DNA of 64,000 bases. Source: JBMNGO01 sp050949885 (GTDB taxonomy: Bacteria > Bacillota > Syntrophomonadia > Syntrophomonadales > Syntrophomonadaceae). The first letter of the stretch is position 1. Every line of letters begins with the position of its first letter. Positions 1 through 9,100 of this stretch are shown one piece after another. Location of the stretch: positions 572,181 to 636,180 of the forward strand of contig JBMNGO010000001.1 of NCBI GenBank assembly GCA_050949885.1. The letters run 5' to 3'. Position numbers and translations under genes: made by a program. The notes below the pieces were generated by a model. That model saw only the letters and a program-made list of their open reading frames with translations. It searched no databases and was not told the DNA's origin.

Positions 1-1
1 A

Positions 2-892
2 GGAGTAGAAATGCCTGCCTGCAGTGAGGAATACCTGGATTATGACGAGGTAATGCGCAGGTTTAAAATACAGATGGAATGGCTGGCCGGGCTATACGTT
101 AACACCATGAATGTAATTCACTACATGCATGATAAATATGCCTATGAGAGAGTGCAAATGGCCCTTCATGATACAGGAGTCCAGCATTTTATGGCTTTTG
201 GCATCGCCGGGCTGTCTGTAGTAGCTGACTCCCTCAGTGCAATCAAATATGCCCGGGTAAAGCCCATTAAAGATGAACGGGGTATCATTACAGACTTTGA
301 GGTCACCGGGGATTTCCCGAAATTCGGCAATGATGACGACCGGGTGGACTGCCTGGCCGTTGAAATGGTACGCACATTCTGCAACGAACTGAAAAAGCAT
401 CCCGCCTACCGTAATGCCCAGCATACCTTATCCATTTTGACCATAACCTCTAACGTAATGTACGGTAAACATACCGGAACCACACCGGATGGCCGCAAAA
501 AAGGCCAGCCCCTAGCTCCGGGCGCCAACCCACTGCACGGTCGGGAGGAACATGGCGCTATAGCTGCCTGCAATTCAGTGGCCAAGCTTCCTTATAACTA
601 TGCCTTAGACGGCATTTCCTTTACCTTTTCCACTGTACCTTCCGCCCTGGGAACCAACCGCCAGGAAATGGTTAACAATCTATTGGCTCTCTTGGAAGGT
701 TACTTTGTTCAGGATGCCCATCACATTAATATAAACGTAGTCAATGTGGAAACTCTGCGGGAAGCCATGGAGCACCCGGAAAAATACCCTGACCTTACTA
801 TCAGGGTCTCGGGATATGCCGTACACTTTGTAAAATTGAGCCGGGAGCAGCAGGAAGAGATTATTATGCGAACCTTCTACAAAAGGATGTAA
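2..892 (+). CDS. pflB: Pyruvate formate-lyase, C-terminal part (cut by window edge)
   Basis: This is the last ~297 codons of a glycyl-radical formate acetyltransferase, which converts pyruvate and CoA to acetyl-CoA and formate in the anaerobic cytoplasm. The frame is open to the window edge, so the ATG at 11 is internal and not a start. The segment from YDEVMRRF onward follows PFL closely: the HYMHDKYAYE block, the GIAGLSVVADSLSAIKYA block, PDGRKKGQPLAPGANPLHGR, and the C-terminal glycyl-radical loop RVSGYAV about 30 residues from the end. The active-site Cys-Cys pair of the family should lie upstream, outside the window. pflA follows after 5 bases, so the two are probably co-transcribed. Assignment to true PFL rather than a diol dehydratase or HpdB relative rests on these blocks. 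Confidence 0.93.
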   Translation, partial: GVEMPACSEEYLDYDEVMRRFKIQMEWLAGLYVNTMNVIHYMHDKYAYERVQMALHDTGVQHFMAFGIAGLSVVADSLSAIKYARVKPIKDERGIITDFEVTGDFPKFGNDDDRVDCLAVEMVRTFCNELKKHPAYRNAQHTLSILTITSNVMYGKHTGTTPDGRKKGQPLAPGANPLHGREEHGAIAACNSVAKLPYNYALDGISFTFSTVPSALGTNRQEMVNNLLALLEGYFVQDAHHININVVNVETLREAMEHPEKYPDLTIRVSGYAVHFVKLSREQQEEIIMRTFYKRM

Positions 893-897
893 GCGAA

Positions 898-1638
898 ATG
901 ATCGGAAGAATTCATTCCCTGGACACCTTCAGCACCCTGGACGGCCCTGGAATAAGAACCGTCATATTCCTGCAAGGGTGCCATCTGCGCTGCAAGTACT
1001 GTCATAATCCCGATACCTGGGATATGAAGAGCTGTACAGCCCGGGAATACTCCTCTGAGGAATTAATGGCTATAATAAGGCGAAGTATCCCCTATTTCCG
1101 GGCTTCGGGGGGCGGGGTAACCTTTTCCGGCGGGGAGCCTCTCCTGCAGCATGACTTTGTTAAAGAGATGTGTATCAGGTGCCAGGAGGAAGAAATTTCA
1201 ACAGCCATTGATACCTCCCTTTATGTTACCCCTGATGTGCTAAGTGACCTGTTGCCCTATACCGACTTGATCCTGGCAGACATTAAAGCCATAAATGATG
1301 AAAAAAGCCGCTACCTTACCGGAGCCAGCAACCGGTTAAACCTGGCCAATCTCAAGCTTATTGATGAAAATCAGGTTCCCATCTGGATCCGCTATGTGGT
1401 GGTTCCCGGCCTGACCGACGACCTTCAAGATTTAGAGGAAATGGCTGCATTCATCGCGGGCTTGCCAAGTGTCAAAAGAGTAGATCTTTTGCCCTATCAT
1501 TCCCTGGGGGCCCACAAGTGGGAACTTCTGGGACTGAAATACGAACTGGCAAACACCCCGCCCCCCACCAAAGACCATATGCAAAAAATCCAAAAGCTGG
1601 TTGCCGACCTAAGCGGCAAAGAAGTCAACACAAATTAG
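898..1638 (+). CDS. pflA: Pyruvate formate-lyase activating enzyme (radical SAM)
   Basis: This 246-residue radical SAM enzyme abstracts a hydrogen from the PFL glycine using SAM and a [4Fe-4S] cluster. The N-terminus IGRIHSLDTFSTLDGPGIRT is the classic activase start. It is followed by the cluster motif CHLRCKYC (CxxxCxxC, about residues 29-36), the GGGVTFSGGEPLLQ SAM-binding block near residue 75, and a late DLLPYHSLGAHKW motif. Length is normal for PflA. There is no inserted ferredoxin domain, which favours PFL activase over the longer activases of other glycyl-radical enzymes. It lies 5 bases after pfl. Its TAG stop touches the first base of the downstream repeat cluster. Confidence 0.95.
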   Translation: MIGRIHSLDTFSTLDGPGIRTVIFLQGCHLRCKYCHNPDTWDMKSCTAREYSSEELMAIIRRSIPYFRASGGGVTFSGGEPLLQHDFVKEMCIRCQEEEISTAIDTSLYVTPDVLSDLLPYTDLILADIKAINDEKSRYLTGASNRLNLANLKLIDENQVPIWIRYVVVPGLTDDLQDLEEMAAFIAGLPSVKRVDLLPYHSLGAHKWELLGLKYELANTPPPTKDHMQKIQKLVADLSGKEVNTN

Positions 1639-1725
1639 AACAGACAAGGGGACGGTTCTTCGAACAGACAAGGGGACGGTTCTTCTGTCTAACCTTCCCT
1701 CAGACAAGGGACGGTTCTTCCGTCT
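1638..1725 (+). repeat. REP-like repeat cluster, left flank of the RAYT gene
   Basis: Two adjacent direct copies of a ~24-bp unit containing acaaggggacggttctt start at 1638 and 1662. A third, slightly degenerate copy with one G fewer lies at about 1698-1716. Each core sits between agac and gtct half-sites, so the units can fold into hairpins. The same core appears in inverse orientation on the far side of the transposase gene and again near 23.85 and 25.11 kb. This is the arrangement expected for REP sequences mobilised by a RAYT protein. The cluster begins at the pflA stop codon and ends at the 3' end of the RAYT ORF. Confidence 0.8.
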
Positions 1726-2482
1726 AACCTTCTCTTAAGAACTTATTAACCTTATCCTTATTTATCCCAGTAATGGCCGCAATTTGGCGAAGTGACAAGT
1801 TGGTTCTTTGTTTAAACTCTCTTATAAGCTCCTGGTTGTTATCCTGTCCTGCGGACATTTGTTCAAATAATAGCTTTGCTGCGTCCTCATCCATAATTTG
1901 CTTTTCTTCTTGTAGATCTATGAACTTATCGTCGTTTGTTTCATTCATAAACTCAATATACTGCTTCTTTGCTTTCTCTTTATCATCCGAAAATATGGCC
2001 AGCAGTATTTCTTTATCCAGAATTTTGTCTAGGTATTGGTTTTCGTCCAAATAACATAAATAACTGCTCCACCGGTATCCTCCTGCAGTTTTTGTCAGGC
2101 CTGCCTTGACAGGGTTATTATGAATGTACCTTGCAAGGGCTAGGATATAGCGGTCATCTTCTACTACTTCACTCCGATACCGATCCTGGAATAAATGTCC
2201 AACTCTTTTATACTTTTTATTAAAATAATAGACATAGCTTACAGCAATACGCTTGATCACTGTTGCTATGTCTTCTGTCCCTTCGCTTAACATTAGATGA
2301 ACATGGTTATCCATCAAGCAGAATGCATGCAGGTTAAACCTGCCTTTTTGTTTCTTTTCGCTTATGGTTTCAATAAATCGAATTCTATCTTCATCATCGA
2401 TAAATATCTCCTTGCGTTCGTTTCCTCTCATCATAATATGATAATATCCGCTCTCGCTTTTCATTCTCTTTTGTCTTGCCAT
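1724..2482 (-). CDS. REP-associated tyrosine transposase (RAYT, Y1_Tnp/IS200-like)
   Basis: This 252-residue HUH-type single-strand DNA transposase belongs to the family that mobilises REP/REPIN hairpins. Visible features are the N-terminal YYHIMMRGNERKEIF strand, the metal-binding HUH motif in CLMDNHVHLML (about residues 57-64), and the catalytic tyrosine region YIHNNPVKAGL with the following YRWSSY. A helix-turn-helix-like tail, SLRQIAAITGINKDKVNKFL, sits near the C-terminus; such tails are common in one RAYT group. The gene is intact and bracketed on both sides by inverted copies of the GGGGACGGTTCT repeat. The ribosome-binding site is weak. It is single-copy in the window, as is typical of RAYTs, which are usually domesticated and immobile. 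Confidence 0.9.
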   Translation of the reverse strand: MARQKRMKSESGYYHIMMRGNERKEIFIDDEDRIRFIETISEKKQKGRFNLHAFCLMDNHVHLMLSEGTEDIATVIKRIAVSYVYYFNKKYKRVGHLFQDRYRSEVVEDDRYILALARYIHNNPVKAGLTKTAGGYRWSSYLCYLDENQYLDKILDKEILLAIFSDDKEKAKKQYIEFMNETNDDKFIDLQEEKQIMDEDAAKLLFEQMSAGQDNNQELIREFKQRTNLSLRQIAAITGINKDKVNKFLREG

Positions 2483-2507
2483 TTTCTATCACCCAAAGTT
2501 GATTATA

Positions 2508-2620
2508 CCAGCTTGCCCGGCCCTAGACAACAGAACCGTCCCCTTGTCTATCCCAGCTTGCCCGGCCATAGACAAGAGAACCGTCCCCTTGTCTATCCCC
2601 TTGTCTACCCCCCTGTCTAG
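2508..2620 (-). repeat. REP-like repeat cluster, right flank of the RAYT gene
   Basis: Two direct copies of a ~44-bp unit lie at 2508-2551 and 2552-2595. Each reads cagcttgcccggcc, then a tagaca half-site, then agaaccgtccccttgtct. Further truncated ccttgtcta and ccctgtcta echoes run to 2620. The core is the reverse complement of the left-flank core at 1638-1725, so the transposase gene sits inside an inverted pair of REP clusters. Between this cluster and the tRNA gene (2621-2713) no gene is visible. Confidence 0.8.
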
Positions 2621-2713
2621 ATGCCTGATTCTCTTTACTTTGGCCGGCCACCCCTTTATAATGTTAATAGATTTGGGGAGGCTATATCCCTTTAAATCCT
2701 GGATTTGTAAAGT

Positions 2714-2789
2714 GGGGGCGTGGCTCAGCTGGGAGAGCACCTCGTTCGCAACGAGGGGGTCAGGGGTTCGAATCCCCTCGTCTCCACCA
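2714..2789 (+). tRNA. tRNA-Ala (anticodon CGC)
   Basis: This is a 76-nt cloverleaf. The acceptor 5' strand GGGGGCG pairs with CGTCTCC and includes the G3-U70 wobble pair that identifies alanine tRNA. The anticodon stem CCTCG/CGAGG encloses the loop TTCGCAA with anticodon CGC, which reads GCG. The T-arm is CAGGGG-TTCGAAT-CCCCT, and the CCA end is encoded at 2787-2789. Confidence 0.97.
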
Positions 2790-3194
2790 GTGTTTGAGGC
2801 ACTTAAAGTATTAAGAAATATTGCTCAAAAATTTTTCTCCAGGGTTGCAACTCTTTTATCCTTCTTTTGTAGAAGGATTTTTCTTTCATAATCTTTTAAT
2901 CATCCTCCCGCTAACACCACCATGTCCCATAGGAAGATGGCTTTCCGCTTTCCCAACCATTAGCCGGATCAAAGTATAATAGCTTCATATGGATCCCATT
3001 ATTCCATCTCTCTATCAGTTCCGCCCCAGAGGTTTTCTTTCTCCCTCAAAAATCACATTTTCTTTACTGATTAGAAGCATATTCAACCTATATTTTCTAC
3101 CCGAGAGTTCATACAATAGGGGCAGCAGTTATAATCAGGTGAGGTATCGACAAAGCCTCATCGGGGATATTAAATGATTCGGAGGGTAGAGAAA
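2790..3194. other. Intergenic stretch, tRNA to surface-protein gene
   Basis: About 400 bases without a supported gene. The only clear element is the terminator at 2858-2889 behind the tRNA. Short open frames here (for example 2989-3177) have no convincing start or composition. A promoter for the large downstream gene is expected, but I cannot pick one with confidence. Confidence 0.5.
2858..2889 (+). terminator. Rho-independent terminator after tRNA-Ala
   Basis: The stem atccttc/gaaggat with a 7-nt loop is followed by ttttt and a pyrimidine tail, 69 bases after the tRNA 3' end. Confidence 0.75.
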
Positions 3195-6100
3195 ATGAAG
3201 CGAATCGTCTCATTGTCATTATGTATTATATGTTTTATATTGGCTTTTACCATCTGTCAGCCCGCACTGGCTGCGGAAAACACCATAACCTGGACTGGCG
3301 AAGCCGGTGACGGATTATGGCATACTGCCGGCAACTGGGATTTGGAGCGAGTACCGGAGGAAGGTGACTATGTAATTATCTCCGATTCCTCAGTAGTGGA
3401 GGTAAATGGAAACACTGCGCCCGTAACACTTGATTGCTCCGGACAAATCTCGGTAGCATCTGGCGGGCATCTTTACCTTACCGGCACTTCCTATCTCAGG
3501 ACCCTCGATAATGACTCGTTTGATAAGTTGATTGGTGATGGAAACATCACAATAATGGGAGAAGGCAGTGAATTGCAATGCGGCGGGGGTATCATAGGAG
3601 ACGGTACTTTTACCATTGGTTCAGGAGCCAAGTTAGTCATAGATGAAGATGCCACTGGATTCGGAGTAGAGATGGACTGGTATTTAGTAAATAATGGCAA
3701 GCTAATGCTAAAAAGTGGTGATCTCTACCTCTTTGGAGGCAGTGAGGGTGAGGGAACTTTAACGATTTCAGAAGGGGCTTATCTATCATTTGGGGATGGT
3801 GCCTATAACGTCGGCGGAGATGTATTAAATGGCGGTGTAGTATACATATCGGTTCTCTCGTCTGTCTTCTTTGAGGCTAATTATCGGCAAGAAAATACGG
3901 GCACTACAGTTTTCTCAGTCTGGGGTTCCGAGCCTGGCGAGTACTGCCAGCTAAACGTCAGCGGCCAAGCTGAGTTGGACGGAATATTGGAATTTGATTC
4001 AATATCCGCCGATTATGTCCCTTCACCGGGAGACACTTTTGAATTCATGACTTATGGTTCAAGAGATGGTGAGTTTTCAGAAATCATCAGCTACCCGGAA
4101 AATATCAACTTTGAATCCAACTATTCGGATACCAGCCTTATATTGACTGTAGTGGCGGATACTACTCCGCCAGAGCTGACAAGTGTGACCCCAGCCAGCG
4201 GATCCACTATTTCGCCGTATATTGACAGCCTGACCCTAAAGTTCAACGAAGCGGTATGGGGTGATTGGGAAAAAAATGTGACCATTTATACAGCGGATAC
4301 CAACAACCTGGTATGCACCCTATATCTCAATAATTATGATGGTCAAAATATTTCCGGGAACGGTACGGATACCATCACCCTCAAGGTTCCATCTGATACC
4401 TTTGAGTTCGGCCAGAGTTATTACATATTAATTGACGAAGGAGCCTTTGTAGACGCTGCAGGAAACGAGTATGCCGGCATCAGCGACAGCAGCACCTGGG
4501 CTCTCACGGTGCTGAATGATACCGAGCCGCCCACGGTTCCGACCAATCTCCGCAGCACCTCCAAGACCTCCACTTCGGTCACCCTGGAATGGGACCCCTC
4601 CAGCGACGATTACGGTCCCATTAGCTACGATATCTATGGGAAAACAGAAGCTGGCGAGTTTGTTCTTGCCGGCAGTACGGAGTCTACAAGCTTCATGGTG
4701 ATTAAGCTGGCTGATACTTCCCTTGCACCGGAAACTGAATATACTTTTGTGGTTCGAGCCGCAGATGCCTGCGATAACCAGTCTGAACAATCCAATCAGC
4801 TAAGGGTAACTACCGAGGAAAGACCCAACCTTATTTGGTGGGAGCGGGAAATACCTCCGTCATCTTCCGTCTATTATGATACCTGCTACGGGGCTGGGAA
4901 ATATGTGGCTGTAGGCACTCAGGGCACTATTTTGACGTCCATTGATGAAGGTATGTCCTGGCAGCTGGAAATTGGAGACAATTTTGGTGATTCCCAATTG
5001 AAGGCCGTTACCTACGGCAACGACAGGTTTGTGGCAGTGGCGCCAAGTGATGTTTATACCAAGACCTCAACCGATGATGAATGGACTAGAATAGAATTGG
5101 ATGCCGGAACTGTCGATTTTAACGATGTGACCTGCGGAAAGAAAAAGGATGGCAGCGGTGACATCTTTGTAGCAGTTGGTAGGAATTGCATTTGGTGGTC
5201 CGAAGATGGGGTCAATTGGCAGCAATTCTTATCCAAACCCTACATAACTGACACCTTTGTTTTTCAAGAGGTTGCGGCTGATGAAGAAGGCAATTTTGTA
5301 GCCGTGGGCTATAAAGAAGGAAATTACGGTAACAACACCCTTTTAATCTGGAAATCCAGTAACGGCAAGAATTGGTCATCTTCAGTAGATTCTAGCCTAA
5401 CCGGACAGTTCACAGGGATAGCTTACGGCAATGGGGCCTTCATGGTTTGCGGCGGTTCAGTAACCGATATCTGGATCTCTACAAATAAAGGAGATAGCTG
5501 GGAGAAAGGGCCTCTACCCGGGCAAGACTCTGCGTATGTCTGCCCCACCAAGATTGCTTATGGGGATGGTCTATTTGTGGCAGCGGCCGGGAATGATGTC
5601 TGGATTTCTGATAACCGGGGCTATACCTGGACCCGTTCGCAGGAGTTTGAGGATTTCCTGGTATCTATCAATTACTGTAATCAGTCCTTTGTGGCAAGCG
5701 ATTGGGACGGAAAGATTCACCAGGCGGTTAGAGAACCAGGCGCCGTGGGCACCATACCCTCCGTTCCGCTGAACTTCACCGCCACACCGGGTGACGGTCA
5801 GGTTGCTTTAAGCTGGAGCGCTCCGGCCAGTGATGGCGGCAGCACCATCTTGAAATACCAGGTATCGAAAGACAACGGTACCAACTGGTCGGATGTGGGA
5901 TTGAACACCACCCACACCTTCACCGGCTTGACCAACGGCACCGAGTATACCTTCAAGGTGCGGGCGGTAAACAGTGCCGGCAATGGAGAAGAAGCTAGCA
6001 CTACAGCCACGCCGGTTACACCTGAATTTGCAGGGGGCAACGGCAGTGAGGAGGATCCTTATCTTATTGAAACGGTGGATCATCTCAACAATGTACGCAA

Positions 6101-9100
6101 CTATCTGGGGACGGAGCACAGTGATAAGCACTTTAAGCTGAATGCCAACCTGAACCTTGATGTAGCCCCCTACAATAGCAATACCGGCTGGCAGCCCATA
6201 GGCACTTCACTAAATCCTTTTACCGGCACCTTTGACGGTGGAGGGTACACCATCAGCGGCCTTTTTATCAGTAAGGAGGGATCATGGAATAACCGTGTTC
6301 CTTCTGGCTTATTCGGTAAAAGCGGGACAGAAGCAAAAATCTGCAACTTAATCCTGGAAGATGTAGATATTACCGGTTGTTATTATGTGGGTAGCCTGGT
6401 GGGTTCTAACAGCGGTGAAATAAGCAAGGTAAATGCCAGCGGTGATGTGGTAGGCGAATGGGATACAGGAGGTTTGGCCGGATCTAACAACGGCTCAATA
6501 TCCGATTCCTCCTTTGTAGGTACTGTGACCGGCACTGATCTTGTCGAATACGGAGAGTGGACTGGAGGGCTGGTGGGTTACAATAACCTTGGTACGATAA
6601 TCAATTGCTGGACCGATGTAACAGTGGTTAGCGAGTATCATAGTATCGGCGGCCTGGTGGGTGAAAACTTTGAGGGAACCATTAGAGAATCCTTTTCTAA
6701 GGGCACTATCACCGGTTACGATTACACCGGCGGCCTGGTGGGCTCTAACAACGATGAAATTATATCATGTTATTCCACCTGTACGGTGAATGGCGATGAT
6801 CAGGTAGGCGGTCTGGTGGGCGGAAATTCCGGACCGATTTCCTACTCCTTTGCTGTCGGAAAAGTAAACGGGAATTCTAAAACTGGCGGTCTGGTAGGCA
6901 GCAATGTTTCCGGAACTGTTACCGGCTGCTATTGGGATACCGAAACATCAGGCAAAAGCACATCCGCAGGCGGCACAGGCAAGTCCACAACGAAAATGAA
7001 AGAGCAAGCAACTTATGAGGGCTGGAACTTTGATACTGTATGGGGTATTAACGGCAGTGATAACAACGGTTATCCATTCCTTAGATGGCAGGTACCCGCA
7101 GATGCTCCCACCGTACCCGGTGTACCGCAGAACTTCACCGCCACACCGGGTGACGGTCAGGTGGCTTTAAGCTGGAGCGCTCCGGCCAGTGATGGCGGCA
7201 GCGCCATCTTAAAATATCAGGTGTCTAAAGACAACGGTACCAGCTGGACGGATGTGGGATTGAATACCACCCACACCTTCACCGGTTTAACCAACGGCAC
7301 GGAGTATACCTTTAAAGTGCGAGCAGTCAACAGCATTGGCAATGGAGAGGAAGCAAGCACAACAGCCACGCCGCTTGTGCCTGAGTTTGCAGGCGGCAGC
7401 GGCAGTGAGGAAGACCCTTACATTATTTCCTCAGTGTATCATCTTAATAATGTCCGCAACCACCTTGACCAGCACTTCAAGCTAATTGCGGATTTGGATC
7501 TGAGTATCTACGGAACGGACGAGGGCTGGGAACCTATAGGCACCGAGACCGAGCCTTTCACCGGCTTTCTTGATGGTGATAACCACAATATCAGCAACCT
7601 CTTTATTGATCGTCCTACGGATCCCAAAATTGGCTTATTCGGTTATACCGGAGAAACGGCAAAAATCTGGGACCTCGGGCTGGCGAACGTAGATATATTT
7701 GGAAATCATGATGTCGGTGGCCTGGTGGGATGGAATGAGGGTGAGATTACCAACTCATATGTCACAGGTGATGTGACCGGTAGAGGTGAAACTGGCGGAT
7801 TGGTGGGAGTAAATCACGGTTCGATTACTGATTCCAGGGTCATAGGTACTGTTACGGATGTTTGGGGCGGCTCTGTCGGTGGTCTGGTAGCAGAAAATTT
7901 TGGTACCATCACCAAATGTCATGCCGAAGCAACTGTAATTAGCGACAGCTCCTATGCAGGCGGCCTGGTGGGAGCAAATTATGGCAGCATCACCGAATCG
8001 CACGCTGTGGGTGCAGTAGAAGGAAGCAGTTATGTCGGAGGTCTGGTAGGATTAAATAGTGAGGGAAATATCGATAGATGTTACGCTACCGGTACTGCGA
8101 CAGGTACCGAGGATTGGATTAATTATACCTTTGTAGGCGGGTTGGTAGGATACAACCGCGCTTCGATCAGCAATTCTTATGCCAGAGGAACTGTATCCGG
8201 ACAGGATGACATCGGCGGCCTGGCAGGGTATAACTATGGTACTATAAGCAATTCCTATTCAACCGGGGCTGTAAGCGGAGATAATAATATAGGCGGCTTA
8301 ATAGGGTTCAGTCATCAAGATGGCATCATTACGAACAGCTACTGGGATACAAGTACATCAAATCAAGCGGATTCAGCCGGCGGTACAGGAAAAGACACTG
8401 CCCAAATGAAGCAGCAGGCGACGTATGAAGATTGGGATTTCGCTGCCGTATGGGGTATTAATGACAGTGATAACGATGGTTATCCATTCCTCAGATGGCA
8501 GGGATACGGAGCTGCTCCCACTGCACCCTCGGCGCCGCAGAACTTCACCGTCACACCGGGTGACGCTAAGGTGACATTAAGCTGGACTGCTCCCACCAGC
8601 AACGGAGGCAGTGCCGTCACCAAATACGAGGTGTCAAAAGACAACGGTGCCAACTGGTCTGATGTGGGATTAAACACCTCCTACACCTTCACCGGCTTAA
8701 CCAACGGTACGGAATATACCTTCAAGGTACGGGCGGTCAACAGCGCAGGCAACGGAGCAGAGGCAAGTGTGTCAGCCACACCGGTAGCGGCAGCAAGTGT
8801 CCCCTCTGCACCCCAGAACTTCACCGCCACGCCAGGTGATGCTCAGGTGAGACTAAGCTGGAGTGCTCCGTTAAACGATGGCGGCAGTTCCATCCTACGT
8901 TACGAGGTGTCCAGCGATAACGGCAGCACTTGGGTTACAGCCAGCACCAGCACCTCCCACACCTTCACCGGCTTAACCAACGGCACGGAGTATACCTTTA
9001 AAGTGCGAGCAGTCAACAGTGCAGGCGATGGAGCGGAAGCAAGTGTGTCGGCCACACCACGCGTCCATTCAGGTTCAGGCAAAGGAAGGACTCCCTCGAC

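Noticed and set aside
2499..2891. Plus-strand ORF of 130 codons over the repeats and tRNA
   Set aside because: It translates the tandem REP units and the tRNA gene; composition is repeat-driven.
5798..6131. Antisense ORFs within the giant SLH protein gene
   Set aside because: They lie opposite FnIII repeats, where low stop-codon density on the complement is expected; no start signals.
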